Assembly (NCBI RefSeq): GCF_001591765.1 | Contig: NZ_BCVN01000021.1 | Location: forward strand, 1 to 35,722 | Length of the DNA stretch: 35,722 nucleotides | Direction of reading: 5' to 3' | DNA from: Pseudolactococcus raffinolactis NBRC 100932 | GTDB lineage: Bacteria; Bacillota; Bacilli; Lactobacillales; Streptococcaceae | Part shown: positions 1 to 9,765 of the stretch, piece after piece | Numbering within the stretch: the stretch's first letter is position 1 | How the letters are laid out: the number at the start of each line of letters is the position of its first letter | Program-made: the position numbers and the translations under genes | Notes under the pieces: model-generated | What the model was told of the DNA's origin: nothing | Databases searched by the model: none | The model's input: the letters and a program-made list of their open reading frames with translations, nothing else

Positions 1-111
1 ACTTACGCTTTCGAGATCACTCTCAATGACGAAAAAATCACACTTTTATGATATAATACGGGCAATGGTAGGATATCATTAAGGGAGTCGTATTTTATGT
101 AGTAGATGTTA

Positions 112-140
112 TTGAAAATGAAAACATTTTATGTTATAAT
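112..140 (+). promoter_or_regulatory. galE promoter
   Basis: TTGAAA at 112-117 and TATAAT at 135-140 are separated by 17 bases. TG sits at 132-133, making an extended -10. The predicted start point is about 147. A second extended -10 (TGATATAAT, 49-57) lies further upstream without a convincing -35. Confidence 0.8.
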
Positions 141-141
141 G

Positions 142-161
142 TTTAGTAAACGTATACTAAA
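142..161. promoter_or_regulatory. LacI/GalR- or CcpA-type operator in the galE leader
   Basis: This is a 20-base palindrome with a central CG, TTTAGTAAAC followed by GTATACTAAA. It has one mismatched pair between the halves. It lies immediately after the -10 box and covers the predicted start point, which suits repression. The form fits LacI-family operators, either GalR or a cre site for CcpA. Which regulator binds is inference. Confidence 0.5.
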
Positions 162-182
162 AAGTAGAATTGAGGATGAAAC

Positions 183-1172
183 ATGACGGTTTTGATTTTA
201 GGTGGTGCTGGATATATTGGCAGTCATGCAACAGATGAATTTCTTGCACGTGGTTACGATGTTGCAGTCGTTGATAATTTGTCAACTGGGCATCGTGCAG
301 CAGTAGCAGACAAGGCACGATTTTACCAAGGAGATATCCGTGACAAAGCTTTCTTGACAGACGTTTTCACTCAAGAGAAAAACATCGAAGGGGTCATGCA
401 TTTTTGTGCCTATTCTTTAGTTAGTGAGTCGATGTCAAAACCACTCATGTACTTTGAAAATAATGTTGGCGGGGCTATGACATTACTAGACGTGATGCAA
501 GATTTTGATGTTAAACATATCGTTTTCTCAAGTACAGCAGCAACATTTGGTATTCCAGAAGAAATGCCAATCACTGAGAAAACACCTCAAAATCCTATCA
601 ATCCTTATGGTGAAAGCAAGCTCATCATGGAAAAAATGATGGCTTGGCAAGCTGCTGCGACAGATATGACTTATGTTGCTCTGCGTTATTTCAATGTAGC
701 TGGTGCTAAACATGACGGTTCTATTGGAGAAGCCCATAAAAACGAAACACATTTGATTCCGATTATCTTGCAAGTTGCCCTCGGTCAACGCGATAAAATC
801 ATGATCTATGGCGATGATTATCAAACAGAAGACGGAACTTGTGTCCGTGATTATATCGGTATGACAGATTTGATTGATGCCCATATCAAATCGCTTGAGT
901 ATCTTAAAGCAGGTGGTCAATCTGATGCCTTTAATTTAGGGACGAAAACAGGCTATTCTAACTTACAAGTCTTGGAAACAGCTCGCCAAGTAACAGGTCA
1001 TGCCATTGCGTCAGAAATCGGTCCACGACGTATTGGCGATCCAGATGCCTTGATAGCAGATAGCAGTAAAGCTCAGGAAATCCTCGCGTGGACTCCTACA
1101 GAAAAACTAGCAGATATCATTAAAAATGCCTGGACATGGCATCAAAATCATCCACATGGGTATGAAGATTAA
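183..1172 (+). CDS. galE: UDP-glucose 4-epimerase
   Basis: Interconverts UDP-galactose and UDP-glucose in the cytoplasm (Leloir pathway and supply of sugar nucleotides for surface polysaccharide). The 329-residue length is typical. The NAD-binding GGAGYIG loop is at residues 7-13, the SST segment at 116-118, and the catalytic Tyr142-x3-Lys146 pair (YGESK) is intact. GAGGA at 172-176 is a good ribosome binding site for the ATG at 183. No galM, galK or galT is adjacent, so it stands alone here, converging on the dlt operon. galU, which makes UDP-glucose, lies about 8 kb away. Confidence 0.95.
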   Translation: MTVLILGGAGYIGSHATDEFLARGYDVAVVDNLSTGHRAAVADKARFYQGDIRDKAFLTDVFTQEKNIEGVMHFCAYSLVSESMSKPLMYFENNVGGAMTLLDVMQDFDVKHIVFSSTAATFGIPEEMPITEKTPQNPINPYGESKLIMEKMMAWQAAATDMTYVALRYFNVAGAKHDGSIGEAHKNETHLIPIILQVALGQRDKIMIYGDDYQTEDGTCVRDYIGMTDLIDAHIKSLEYLKAGGQSDAFNLGTKTGYSNLQVLETARQVTGHAIASEIGPRRIGDPDALIADSSKAQEILAWTPTEKLADIIKNAWTWHQNHPHGYED

Positions 1173-1227
1173 TAGCAGTGTTAAAATACACCAATGCGCA
1201 AATTTTTGATGATTATCTTGAACTTCC

Positions 1228-1278
1228 AAAAAAAGTTATCTATTTTCCATCAGTGATGGTTAATAAATAACTTTTTTT
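1228..1278. terminator. Bidirectional terminator between galE and dltD
   Basis: Perfect 12-base arms (AAAAAAAGTTAT at 1228-1239 and its complement at 1267-1278) enclose a second hairpin, CCATC-AGT-GATGG (1247-1259). A-rich and T-rich flanks on either side would end transcription from both galE (plus) and the dlt operon (minus). Confidence 0.75.
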
Positions 1279-1304
1279 GTTTAGTTTGGCTTCATACCAT
1301 ATCT

Positions 1305-2546
1305 TTATTCTTGCTCAGCCCACTCACGCGTAAAGAAGTGTTCATTTAAGTAATAATTAGGTGTTGGTTGCTTAGTGGTTAGGAAAGCATTGACAGCTTT
1401 ATCAAACGCCAACCAACCATTCCAGCCTAGATGGATGGTATCTTGCATAAAGTAGGGTTCGCCACCTTGTTTAGACAGGTCAGCGATTTGATTAAAGCCT
1501 TGCGAAGTCAGTTGGTAACGAATCTTTTCAACTGTTTTAGCATACATTTCAGGGCTCAAACCAGTATAGGCTTGCCATTTTTCATTGACAGGTGGAATGA
1601 CGAACATCACATCTGTCTGATTTTTAGCAAACTCACTCAGAATGAGTTGAAAGTCATTATACTCTGGTGACTTAAGGTATGAAAAGTTAGTCTGACTATC
1701 TTTTAACTTACCTAGTTTATGTTCGATACGTTGAGAGTAAAAGCTGTTCAAAATACAGAACTCGTTATTGTTAGTATGTGCTTGACCAAGCTGCTCTGCC
1801 TGTGTATGTAAGTTTTGTAAATTATAAGGTTGAGGTAGTTTGCTAGCACGGGGCACCACTTTATCCTGATAATTATCTCCAAACTGCATGCCTGCAAATA
1901 AATTATCTTCTCGACTGACTAAACGCTGCGCTAATTTGATCTGCCATTTGTCCATTGTCGATAGGTGTTTGCCATCGGCAATTTTTTTCATGAAATGATT
2001 AATTGGGCTTTCAGGCATCAAATCTAGAAAACGTTTAGCGGCATATTTATCTTCATCAGAACCAGTCGAATATTTTAAGAAATTATACCCTTGATCACTG
2101 GCGTAGTAAGCGTTAAAAGCGCCAGATACTTGTCCATCCTTGACAAACCACTGTGGGGAAATAACAAAAACAGCTTGCTTGGCAGTTAGTTGAGGTCGAA
2201 TTTGCTGCATGCCGAAATAATGGGTCAATGATTCTGCCCCTTTTAAGCCGAGTAAAAATGGGGTATAGTCTCGCCTATAAGCCTCTGATAAGATAGATGG
2301 GTGCATTTCATCCAGACGGCGCCATTCACTTGAACCAAAAAAGGGAACAAACCGATGATTAGCGTCAGAAAGCGCCTCTTTTTTTAAGGCAGCATTTTTG
2401 AATACGGTTGGCGTTAAAGCGGTAGCCGCACGTTTTTCATCTGATAAATGATGTGATGTTCTTTCAGGTGCAAGTAAGAGCAAGGCAAATAATCCGATGA
2501 AGGCGACGAGGAGTGGCCCTAAAATCAGCCAAAGTGGTTTAAGCAT
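1305..2546 (-). CDS. dltD: D-alanyl-lipoteichoic acid biosynthesis protein DltD
   Basis: Extracytoplasmic membrane-anchored protein of the D-alanylation pathway, which helps transfer D-alanine to teichoic acid. It has 413 residues with one N-terminal membrane helix (about 5-26). The SGNH-like serine motif FFGSSEW is at about 69-75, and the C-terminal Asp/His element DTIHLGW is present. Its ATG lies inside the end of dltC (8-base overlap), with AAGGA as the binding site. It is the last gene of dltXABCD. Confidence 0.93.
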   Translation of the reverse strand: MLKPLWLILGPLLVAFIGLFALLLLAPERTSHHLSDEKRAATALTPTVFKNAALKKEALSDANHRFVPFFGSSEWRRLDEMHPSILSEAYRRDYTPFLLGLKGAESLTHYFGMQQIRPQLTAKQAVFVISPQWFVKDGQVSGAFNAYYASDQGYNFLKYSTGSDEDKYAAKRFLDLMPESPINHFMKKIADGKHLSTMDKWQIKLAQRLVSREDNLFAGMQFGDNYQDKVVPRASKLPQPYNLQNLHTQAEQLGQAHTNNNEFCILNSFYSQRIEHKLGKLKDSQTNFSYLKSPEYNDFQLILSEFAKNQTDVMFVIPPVNEKWQAYTGLSPEMYAKTVEKIRYQLTSQGFNQIADLSKQGGEPYFMQDTIHLGWNGWLAFDKAVNAFLTTKQPTPNYYLNEHFFTREWAEQE

Positions 2547-2778
2547 TTTGTAAATCCTTTACACCTTGAACGATTTTATTACCTGTATTCCAGTCGTCAC
2601 GTCCCATATCAGAAACTGGAATTTTGATATTGAATTTTTCTTCTAGCTCAATAACGAGTTCAACTGTTCCCATTGAGTCCAGTACACCCGCATCGAAAAG
2701 GTCCTCGTCCATCATATCAGAAATATCTTCCATAAATAAGTTGTCAATTATATCAATGACTGTTGTTTGAACATCCAT
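2539..2778 (-). CDS. dltC: D-alanyl carrier protein DltC
   Basis: Small acidic acyl-carrier-like protein of 79 residues that carries D-alanine on a phosphopantetheine arm between DltA and DltB. The attachment serine is Ser35 in the DSMGT motif. An AGGAG binding site lies 9 bases before the ATG. It overlaps dltD by 8 bases and follows dltB after a 75-base gap, the largest gap within the operon. Confidence 0.96.
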   Translation of the reverse strand: MDVQTTVIDIIDNLFMEDISDMMDEDLFDAGVLDSMGTVELVIELEEKFNIKIPVSDMGRDDWNTGNKIVQGVKDLQNA

Positions 2779-2853
2779 TTTTAAATTCTCCTATAAAGTA
2801 AAGTTGTGAAATCAAGTCAGAAGGCTATCATATGATAGGCGAAACTGTAACTA

Positions 2854-4107
2854 TCATTTTGGGAAGTGGTGGAACCAGAGTTGGTCTAAAAATCCTGAGA
2901 AGAGTAATAGACTCACCATGACAACATTGAATGTAATCAAGATACCAAGTGCATGTGTCCATTTATTGTCAGGTAAAAGTGGTTGCCCATTTTTTTTGCG
3001 TGTTTTATTAATCGTTTTCTTGCGACGTACCCACCAGTCGTTGATAATTAAACCAACACCATGGAAGATGCCGTAAGCAACATAATACCAAGTCACGCCA
3101 TGCCAGAAGCCCATGATGGTCATGTTTAACAAGTAAGCCACGCTTGAGGTTGTATTTCTATTTTTAAAGATTTTGTGCTTCATCATGACGTAGACAAGTC
3201 TCATGAAAACAAAATCTCTAAACCAGAAACTCAAAGACATATGCCAACGATTCCAGAAATCTTTCAAATCTCTTGCGATGAAGGGCTTATTAAAGTTAAC
3301 AGGTGTTTTAATCCCCATCAAATAGGAAATACCGATCGCAAATAAAGAGTAGCCTGCAAAGTCAAAGAATAAATACAGGCCATAGGCATACATCACCAAA
3401 AGTGTTTGCCAATTAAAGATACCACCCGCATGAAGCGCAATATGTTTAAACTGAGGCAAGAGCACTTCGCCAAATAGATGTGCCATGATGAATTTGTAAA
3501 AAGCCCCTAACATGATAGACCAAACAGCCTTTTCAATCATAGCTAAATAATCTTCACGACTAGGCGGAGTGAGATAGTCTTCGTTAAATCGACGAAAGCG
3601 ATCAATCGGACCAGATGAAATCGTTGGCATGAAAATCATAAAACGAAAGAATGACCAAAAAGTGACAGTTTTTAATTCACCATCACGCAATTCCATAATC
3701 ATGGCAACAGATCTAAACGTGAGGTAAGAAATACCAAGAAAACCGAGTAATGAATCAACACCAAGTACAGCAGGCGTAACTTTAACGATAATCAATGGTA
3801 GTAGGGCAACTAATATACTGATATAGAAGACCCATTTGTTATCCGCTTTTTGGCGATAGGTTTGATAAGCAAAAACAATTAACGTTTGCCAGACAAGATA
3901 GAAAACTAGGGCAAAGAACTGTTGATATTTTGACCCACCAAACATTAAAGTGATAAAAGCAATTGAGACAAAACTCTCGTAAATCTGGAGCCTGCGACGG
4001 AAAAACAGTGCGATGATAATCGGTAGCAGGGCTAATATTAGGATCCCGAAATATTTTGGTGTCCCGTAAGGTTGCCAATTGGGTAAAAATTGTAACAGAC
4101 CGCTCAT
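2854..4107 (-). CDS. dltB: D-alanyl transfer protein DltB (MBOAT acyltransferase)
   Basis: Multi-pass MBOAT-family membrane protein that passes D-alanine from DltC toward the outer face. It has 417 residues and about 11 hydrophobic segments. The two MBOAT histidines are present at His289 (in [12 protein letters not shown]) and His336 (in GFWHGVTWY), the same numbers as in the Streptococcus thermophilus enzyme as I recall it. The start overlaps the dltA stop by 4 bases (ATGA), indicating translational coupling. Confidence 0.95.
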   Translation of the reverse strand: MSGLLQFLPNWQPYGTPKYFGILILALLPIIIALFFRRRLQIYESFVSIAFITLMFGGSKYQQFFALVFYLVWQTLIVFAYQTYRQKADNKWVFYISILVALLPLIIVKVTPAVLGVDSLLGFLGISYLTFRSVAMIMELRDGELKTVTFWSFFRFMIFMPTISSGPIDRFRRFNEDYLTPPSREDYLAMIEKAVWSIMLGAFYKFIMAHLFGEVLLPQFKHIALHAGGIFNWQTLLVMYAYGLYLFFDFAGYSLFAIGISYLMGIKTPVNFNKPFIARDLKDFWNRWHMSLSFWFRDFVFMRLVYVMMKHKIFKNRNTTSSVAYLLNMTIMGFWHGVTWYYVAYGIFHGVGLIINDWWVRRKKTINKTRKKNGQPLLPDNKWTHALGILITFNVVMVSLLLFSGFLDQLWFHHFPK

Positions 4108-5645
4108 TGGCTATTCACCTCAGCAATCAAAGCTTTGATATCAATTTTACCATTTGGAGTAATCGGCAAAGATTCTCGATAAATAAAACGTGATGGCATC
4201 ATGTAAGACATCATATCATTTTCAAGTTCGGCTTTGATGGCTTTCGTCAAATGTAAATCACGTTCAAATTGATCACGCGTACCAGGTTTCAGCACGATAT
4301 AAGCCAAAAGCTGATGGACTTTATGCTGATCGTTATAACGTGGTACAGCCACAGCAGAAGCAACATATTGAGAGAGGTTCAAGACATGCGCAACTTCCTC
4401 TAACTCAATCCGATAACCATTAAGCTTAATTTGGAAGTCCATACGACCTCGATAATGTAGCATTCCTGTCTCATCAAGTAAGCCTAAATCGCCAGTATGA
4501 TAAGCTTTTTGACCTTTTAGTTCAAAGAAAGATTGCTCTGTTTTTTCAGGATTATTGATATAACCTTTAGAAACAGCAGGCCCAGTCACGATAATTTCGC
4601 CCTGTTCTCCAGCACTCAGAATGTCTCCGGCTTCATTGAGAATAAAAGTCGGAGAGTCAGCTTTGATATAACCAATAGGCAGACGATCTGATTTATCAAT
4701 CATCTCATCTGTAATGGTCACAGCAGAGAAAGCAACGGTACTTTCAGTAGGCCCAAAAGTATTCAAAATTTTGGCTTTAGGAAAGCGTTGGCGTAATTTA
4801 CTAGCAGTACCAATGGTTAACTCCTCACCACAGAAATAAAAGTGAGTTAAGCTAGGCATCTTTTCAGATGAAAAATCTTCTGAAAGTAAGACCATATCAG
4901 CAAAGGAAGGTGTTGATACCCAAACTTGAATCGGTAAAGTTGGTAAAACAGCAAATAAATCTTTAAAATTCTCTGTTTTTTCTTTAGGTAGAGCATAGAG
5001 ACAGCCACCAGCAGCTAACGCTGGTGCCCAAGACATTACTGACAAATCAAAAGAATACGGTGCTTGTGACAAAATTTTAGCATGTGGTGGTAAGTCAAAT
5101 TCACTTGAAGTAAGTGTCCAGTTAACAAAGGACAAGAGATTCGTATGTGAAATTTGGACACCTTTAGGTTTGTCGGTAGTGCCAGAGGTAAAGATAATGT
5201 AATAAGTCTCATCACCAATAACAGGATGTGTCAGCTCATACTCTGATGGTTGGGCAAGGACAGTGGCCAATTGTTCAGGTGTCACGACTGGAATTCCTGG
5301 AATCTCAATCGGTAACGGAGTAATCGTAATCACCGCACTCGGTTCAGCAATCTCGACAATATTTGTCAACCGTTCATTAGCTGAATTGACGTCCACAGGA
5401 ATGTAAGCATGTCCAGACTTTGTCAAGCCAACAAAGGTTGCAAGCATTTCGTATTCTTGCCCTCCGAAAACCATCACTGGACTTTTCTCAGGTAGGTTTA
5501 AGCTATCAATGTAAGCTGCAATCGTATCTGAGTCTTGCTTGAGTTTTTGGTAAGTATAGGTTTGTCCCAATAAATCATAAGCAGGTGCAGTGGGAATTTC
5601 TTTTGCATGGTGATTAAGTGTTGCGATAAAGTCTGAAACGCGCAT
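4104..5645 (-). CDS. dltA: D-alanine--D-alanyl carrier protein ligase DltA
   Basis: Cytoplasmic adenylation enzyme that activates D-alanine with ATP and loads it on DltC. The phosphate-binding loop [11 protein letters not shown] is at about 152-162, the FGPTE core motif is present, and the GDLG and NGKID motifs lie near the C-terminus. The frame is open 30 codons further upstream, but those codons overlap dltX. The ATG at 5645 gives the usual size of 513 residues and is preceded by AAGGAAAGAAGA, so I chose it. Confidence 0.94.
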   Translation of the reverse strand: MRVSDFIATLNHHAKEIPTAPAYDLLGQTYTYQKLKQDSDTIAAYIDSLNLPEKSPVMVFGGQEYEMLATFVGLTKSGHAYIPVDVNSANERLTNIVEIAEPSAVITITPLPIEIPGIPVVTPEQLATVLAQPSEYELTHPVIGDETYYIIFTSGTTDKPKGVQISHTNLLSFVNWTLTSSEFDLPPHAKILSQAPYSFDLSVMSWAPALAAGGCLYALPKEKTENFKDLFAVLPTLPIQVWVSTPSFADMVLLSEDFSSEKMPSLTHFYFCGEELTIGTASKLRQRFPKAKILNTFGPTESTVAFSAVTITDEMIDKSDRLPIGYIKADSPTFILNEAGDILSAGEQGEIIVTGPAVSKGYINNPEKTEQSFFELKGQKAYHTGDLGLLDETGMLHYRGRMDFQIKLNGYRIELEEVAHVLNLSQYVASAVAVPRYNDQHKVHQLLAYIVLKPGTRDQFERDLHLTKAIKAELENDMMSYMMPSRFIYRESLPITPNGKIDIKALIAEVNSQ

Positions 5646-5667
5646 AGGTAATCTTCTTTCCTTGTGA

Positions 5668-5826
5668 TTAGAATTCATTATAAATAAAGTGGCCTTGTCC
5701 TTTTCCGGAATAGTTAAACAAATAAAGCAAGGCAATGATGATCATAAAATAGAATAAGCTTTGCAAAATAAATTTGATGACAGGCCATGCCTTATGTTGT
5801 GGCAAATTATGAATATATTTAATCAT
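5668..5826 (-). CDS. dltX: Teichoic acid D-Ala incorporation-associated protein DltX
   Basis: Translating the minus strand gives 52 residues: a short basic N-terminus, one membrane helix (about 16-38) and the ending FIYNEF. That C-terminal motif is the hallmark of DltX, the small first gene of many dlt operons, which works with DltB and DltD. AGGAG at 5836-5840 is a good binding site. The stop lies 22 bases before the dltA start. Confidence 0.93.
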   Translation of the reverse strand: MIKYIHNLPQHKAWPVIKFILQSLFYFMIIIALLYLFNYSGKGQGHFIYNEF

Positions 5827-5925
5827 TTATTAATTCTCCTGTTTTGAAATTGTCACTTCACTATTTTAACAAGTATTTTGGTAAATTGCTACTATTTTTT
5901 GAATGGATAAAGTAAAGTTAAAATG

Positions 5926-5934
5926 ATTATATCA
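5926..5934 (-). promoter_or_regulatory. dlt operon promoter (extended -10)
   Basis: On the minus strand TGATATAAT (5934-5926) forms an extended -10 with no clear -35. The leader to dltX would be about 90 bases. Two TGTAAG repeats lie just upstream (see findings). Confidence 0.55.
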
Positions 5935-6010
5935 AAAATATGTTAACTGAATCTTACAAAAGAGACTTGAAACTTACAGTTTTGATAGTAATTGCAATTG
6001 CGAAATATGA

Positions 6011-6045
6011 AAAAAAGCGTAGCACAGTCAATGTGAACACGCTTT
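6011..6045 (-). terminator. Terminator after rsmG
   Basis: On the minus strand AAAGCGT (6045-6039) pairs with ACGCTTT (6020-6014), with an inner CACA/TGTG pair, followed by a T run. It ends the eetA-eetB-dmkB-rsmG transcript before the dlt promoter region. Confidence 0.8.
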
Positions 6046-6081
6046 ATGAATCAATCTATCGCTTTTAGTTTTAAGACAGCG

Positions 6082-6801
6082 TCAAAGTGGTTTCTTATTT
6101 GGCGTGCCTGCTTTACGTGGAAATTTCTTAGGCGTCTCTTTTTTCTTTTCTACAATGACCAAATGACGTTCGTCTCCATTTGGCAAAGCATAATCCAGTG
6201 TATCGCCTAACTTACCACCCAAAATCGCGATAGCGTGCTTTCCTTCTGAAATTTCATCTAGCATTTGACTGGCCTTTAAAGATAGAAGCTTACCATCTTT
6301 TCTTAAAAATGGTAGTGTCAATTCTGCCAAAACGTTGAGGCGCGCCACGGCGCGAGCAGTAACGTAGTCAAACTGACCTCTGTAAATTGGATTTTGACCA
6401 AAATCTTCTGCTCGACCATGTAATAAAGTAATGGAAGCTGGATCAAAACCGAGTTTGTCAGACAGAGTAGTCAAGAATTTAATTCGCTTATTTAAAGAAT
6501 CAATGATTGTCACCTGTAAGTCAGGGTAGATAATCTTCATTGGAAAGCTAGGAAATCCAGCACCAGCACCAATATCTAATAAGTTAACTGGTGAGTTATC
6601 AATTACATTATATAATATCGGTGCAATAGAATCGTAAAAATGTTTGAGATAAACTTCATTTTCTTCAGTAATCGCAGTTAAGTTAATTTTTTCATTCTCA
6701 GTAACCAAGAAGTTAAAATAAATCTTAAACTGTGATTTCTGTAAATCAGATAACTGGATATTAAAGGTCTCAAGCGAGCTATAAAAGTCTTCAGGGGTCA
6801 T
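6082..6801 (-). CDS. rsmG: 16S rRNA (guanine-N7) methyltransferase RsmG
   Basis: Methylates G527 (E. coli numbering) of 16S rRNA using SAM; formerly GidB. It has 239 residues. The SAM-binding glycine loop [14 protein letters not shown] is at about 74-87, followed by the family motif around VTARAVARL. The lysine-rich tail ([14 protein letters not shown]) is common in lactic acid bacteria. Its ATG overlaps the stop of the upstream prenyl synthase gene by 4 bases (ATGA), so the two are co-translated. Confidence 0.95.
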   Translation of the reverse strand: MTPEDFYSSLETFNIQLSDLQKSQFKIYFNFLVTENEKINLTAITEENEVYLKHFYDSIAPILYNVIDNSPVNLLDIGAGAGFPSFPMKIIYPDLQVTIIDSLNKRIKFLTTLSDKLGFDPASITLLHGRAEDFGQNPIYRGQFDYVTARAVARLNVLAELTLPFLRKDGKLLSLKASQMLDEISEGKHAIAILGGKLGDTLDYALPNGDERHLVIVEKKKETPKKFPRKAGTPNKKPL

Positions 6802-7742
6802 AGTTGTCTTTCTAAAAGTTCTTCAGTAATCTGACGGATATCAGATTTGACAGGGGTATTGGGTAATTTATTGATAAGTTTGAGCGCTGTTGTCGTATAT
6901 TGACGTGCTAAATCGTATGTTTTTTGAAGCGCCTCAGTTTGCTGAATGATTTTAAAGACTGTATCAAAATCTTCTTGTTTTAAACACTCAGCTACCCGAG
7001 TATCTGCACCTAAGGCGAATAGAACAGGCGCAGAATAAATACCTTGTTGCATGTCTGCAAGAACAGGCTTACCAAGCGTCTCGCTATCTGCAGTGTAATC
7101 AAGATAGTCATCCATAATTTGAAAAGCAATCCCGATATTGAGACCAATATCATAGGCTAATTGTGCTAATCTGTAGTTACCGTCAGCAAATGGCGCAACA
7201 GCACAAGCCTGCGCAAATAATTCGGCGGTTTTTCCTGAAATATTATCAATATAATCAGAAATCGTCTGCTCTGTATTAAATTTCAGATTCATTTGGCCCA
7301 GTTCGCCATTGAGCAATTTTTCCATGGCCTCAACACGCTGAGATAAATTTGACAAGTCTAAGGCATGTTGAATCATCAATCTAAAAACAGCAATAAAAAG
7401 ATAGTCACCTGCATAAACCGCGATTTCTGGTCCATAAAGATGAGAAATCGTTGGCACGCCACGGCGTGTTTCAGCTTGGTCAATCACATCATCATGGATC
7501 AAGGTAGCAGTATGTAGCATTTCGATGGAACTGGCTAGTGCAATTCTTTTATCTGGTTCAAGGTCAGTGAATTCAGAGAATAACAAGAGATAGGCAGGGC
7601 GAAGCCGCTTGCCACCAGACGCAAATAAATTTAAAATGGCTGCTTGTGTTTGCGGATTTTTGACATGAATGGCAGTAGTCATCATGTACTGTACCTGTTC
7701 AAGCTGATTTGAAAGATGGAGATAAGGTATCCAAAAGGTCAT
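6798..7742 (-). CDS. dmkB: Polyprenyl (heptaprenyl-type) diphosphate synthase, DmkB/HepT-like
   Basis: Long-chain trans-prenyl diphosphate synthase that would make the side chain of (demethyl)menaquinone. Both aspartate-rich motifs are present: [12 protein letters not shown] and QIMDDYLDY. The frame opens at a TTG at 7757, but the ATG at 7742 forms an ATGA overlap with the upstream stop and gives a normal 314-residue protein, so I chose it. The position after eetA- and eetB-like genes argues for a role in quinone supply. The chain length is not readable from sequence. Confidence 0.85.
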   Translation of the reverse strand: MTFWIPYLHLSNQLEQVQYMMTTAIHVKNPQTQAAILNLFASGGKRLRPAYLLLFSEFTDLEPDKRIALASSIEMLHTATLIHDDVIDQAETRRGVPTISHLYGPEIAVYAGDYLFIAVFRLMIQHALDLSNLSQRVEAMEKLLNGELGQMNLKFNTEQTISDYIDNISGKTAELFAQACAVAPFADGNYRLAQLAYDIGLNIGIAFQIMDDYLDYTADSETLGKPVLADMQQGIYSAPVLFALGADTRVAECLKQEDFDTVFKIIQQTEALQKTYDLARQYTTTALKLINKLPNTPVKSDIRQITEELLERQL

Positions 7743-8287
7743 GTGTGTGTCATCCAAGTTTTATTTTCTTTTATCAATAAAGCATTGATAGGTTTAATTT
7801 TATAAAGTAACGAATTACCTGCTATGCCGATGAAAAAGCCAGCTAAGAGACCGAAAAAGGCGAGCCATGGCAGATAAAGTAAGACAGCGGGTGTCTGGGC
7901 GATCCAAGTTGCCATTAATAGTTGACCAACATTATGGAAAAAGCCACCGACTAGAGAAATACCAATCAAACTGACAAGCCTTGGGCCTAAAAGTTTGATA
8001 AGATACATCGCAAGTAGCGATAGAAAACCACCAGCCATGCTATAGAGAAAGACAGAGAAGCCGGTAAAAAGGGCAGTGAGTAAAAGTTTGAGTACCATTA
8101 GAATGATAACATCAGATTTTTTCAGTGTAAAAATGGCCATTAAAACAATCAGATTGGCAAAGCCAAATTTAGCACCTGGTGCAAAAGCAAAAGGTGAAGG
8201 TAATAAGGATTCAACAATCCCAATAATGGTCGCTGTCGCTGTTAGTAAAGCGATATAGACAAGTCGATGTAAATATTCTAGGTTCAT
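7739..8287 (-). CDS. eetB: Gx transporter family membrane protein (EetB-like)
   Basis: This 182-residue protein has five or six hydrophobic helices and resembles the family long annotated as heptaprenyl diphosphate synthase component I or Gx transporter. Supporting segments are KFGFANLIVLMAIFTL, the SMAGGFLSLLAMYL stretch and the HNVGQLL motif. In Listeria-type extracellular electron transfer loci this family is called EetB. Its ATG overlaps the eetA stop by one base (TAATG). The exact biochemical role is unknown; the symbol is assigned by family and context. Confidence 0.75.
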   Translation of the reverse strand: MNLEYLHRLVYIALLTATATIIGIVESLLPSPFAFAPGAKFGFANLIVLMAIFTLKKSDVIILMVLKLLLTALFTGFSVFLYSMAGGFLSLLAMYLIKLLGPRLVSLIGISLVGGFFHNVGQLLMATWIAQTPAVLLYLPWLAFFGLLAGFFIGIAGNSLLYKIKPINALLIKENKTWMTHT

Positions 8288-8712
8288 TAATAATCTATTA
8301 TCCTATTTTCGTCATCATTACCTGATGGCATGACCTCAATGACAAGTTTATGAGGGAGACAAACGATCGTCTGTCCAGTTTGATTGATAAAGCCTTTTCT
8401 GACACAGATTTGATCGCCGCAATTGGCATAAACGATGGCGATACGACCATCTCGGACCTCTATTTTGTTAATATCACCGTCGGCATCTTGATAGGTGTAG
8501 GTTTGATCTTTCGTTAAATCAAAGGTTTTAATAACCTGACTGTTCACTCGCAATTGTGCCTGTCGGCTGGTACCATGTTCGCCCCCTAATAATAGAAAAG
8601 GCGTAAAACTTGCTACCATTAAACAAATAACGAGTATAAAATCTAACGGTTTCATCCGTAAAGTTTTGATTGAAGTCAAGATGTTTTGCAGCTTGCCCTT
8701 AGTTGTATTCAT
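8287..8712 (-). CDS. eetA: NusG domain II-containing membrane-anchored protein (EetA-like)
   Basis: A 141-residue protein with one membrane helix (about 22-43) followed by an extracytoplasmic NusG-II-like beta domain. The domain carries Cys98, Cys103 and Cys118 in the family pattern CGDQICVRKGF...TIVCLPHKLVIEV. In known loci such a gene (EetA) accompanies EetB and a prenyl synthase. There are in-frame ATGs at 8718 and 8712. The extended -10 TGATAAAAT (8727-8719) abuts the first, so only the 8712 ATG can be transcribed from it, exactly at the predicted start point. No Shine-Dalgarno sequence is present. Confidence 0.78.
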   Translation of the reverse strand: MNTTKGKLQNILTSIKTLRMKPLDFILVICLMVASFTPFLLLGGEHGTSRQAQLRVNSQVIKTFDLTKDQTYTYQDADGDINKIEVRDGRIAIVYANCGDQICVRKGFINQTGQTIVCLPHKLVIEVMPSGNDDENRIIDY

Positions 8713-8718
8713 TATCAT

Positions 8719-8727
8719 ATTTTATCA
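8719..8727 (-). promoter_or_regulatory. Extended -10 promoter of eetA
   Basis: Minus-strand TGA-TAAAAT is followed by six bases (ATGATA) and then the ATG at 8712. No -35 resembling TTGACA is visible. Confidence 0.5.
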
Positions 8728-8794
8728 TTTTTGGGGCATTTTTGCTTGAAAAGATTAAATAAAAGCTACTTTTAACCTATTATCGCAAGAAAAT

Positions 8795-8823
8795 CAGAAA
8801 AACGTTCCAGTATCAGAACGTTT
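8795..8823 (-). terminator. Terminator after galU
   Basis: AAACGTTC (8800-8807) and GAACGTTT (8816-8823) form an 8-base stem with an 8-base loop. On the minus strand it is followed by a short T run. Confidence 0.75.
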
Positions 8824-8828
8824 CACAC

Positions 8829-9764
8829 TTATTTTTTAGCTGTAGTAGTTTTAGTTGCGGCTTGATCAGCTTTTTCAAGTTCTTTACCTTTTTTGATGAT
8901 GTAATCATGTAAGTCTTGCTTGATTTGCGGATGGCTGAGGCCATATTCAATCGTCGTTTCAACAAAACCAAATTTATCTCCGACATCATAACGTCGACCA
9001 GTAAATTCGCGAGCAAAGACGCGTTGTGTTTTGTTAAGTGTCTCAATAGCATCTGTTAATTGAATCTCATTACCAGCACCAGGTGTTTGATTTTCTAAGA
9101 TACTAAAGATTTCAGGTGTTAAGAGATAACGACCGATGATTGCCAAATCACTTGGTGCATCAGCAACAGCTGGTTTTTCAACGAAATTAGCGACATTATA
9201 GAGACCTTTTTCGACTTCACCTTCAGGTGCAATCACACCGTATTTATCAACATCTTGATGCGGTACTTTCATGACAGCGATAGTTGACGCATGCGTTGTT
9301 TCGAAATCATTGATAAGTTGTTTCGTTAATGGTAATTCTGATTCCATCAAATCATCACCAAGCATAACGACAAATGGTTCTTCACCGATAAATGATTTGG
9401 CTTGCAAGACGGCATGTCCCAAACCTTTGGGATGGCTTTGACGGATGAAGTGCAAGTTGATATCTGTCGTTTCTTCAACGAGTTTCAACAAATCATCCTT
9501 GCCTTTTTCCTTAAGCGCCATTTCAAGTTCGATATTCGAGTCAAAATGATCTTCAATAGGACGTTTCGCTTTTCCAGTGACAATCAAAATATCTTCAATA
9601 CCAGATTTGAGGGCTTCCTCAACGATAAATTGGATCGTTGGCTTATCTACAATTGGTAACATTTCTTTTGCGAGTGCTTTTGTAGCTGGTAAAAAACGGG
9701 TGCCGAGCCCAGCAGCTGGGATTACAGCTTTACGCACTTTTTTACTTAAACAATCATCTTTCAT
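8829..9764 (-). CDS. galU: UTP--glucose-1-phosphate uridylyltransferase
   Basis: Makes UDP-glucose from UTP and glucose-1-phosphate for glycolipid, polysaccharide and Leloir metabolism. The nucleotidyltransferase signature [24 protein letters not shown] lies at about 19-42 and the VEKP motif follows mid-protein. At 311 residues it is normal length, ending in an Ala/Thr/Lys-rich tail. One base separates the gpsA stop from its ATG, with AAAGGA ten bases upstream, so gpsA-galU is an operon. Confidence 0.95.
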   Translation of the reverse strand: MKDDCLSKKVRKAVIPAAGLGTRFLPATKALAKEMLPIVDKPTIQFIVEEALKSGIEDILIVTGKAKRPIEDHFDSNIELEMALKEKGKDDLLKLVEETTDINLHFIRQSHPKGLGHAVLQAKSFIGEEPFVVMLGDDLMESELPLTKQLINDFETTHASTIAVMKVPHQDVDKYGVIAPEGEVEKGLYNVANFVEKPAVADAPSDLAIIGRYLLTPEIFSILENQTPGAGNEIQLTDAIETLNKTQRVFAREFTGRRYDVGDKFGFVETTIEYGLSHPQIKQDLHDYIIKKGKELEKADQAATKTTTAKK

Positions 9765-9765
9765 C

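Noticed and set aside
528-920. 130-codon minus-strand frame inside galE
   Set aside because: It lies fully within galE, has cysteine- and histidine-rich unnatural composition and no initiation signals.
5646-5735. Longer start for dltA, 30 codons upstream
   Set aside because: The extra codons lie inside dltX in another frame, whose FIYNEF ending shows which frame is real. The ATG at 5645 has a binding site and fits family length.
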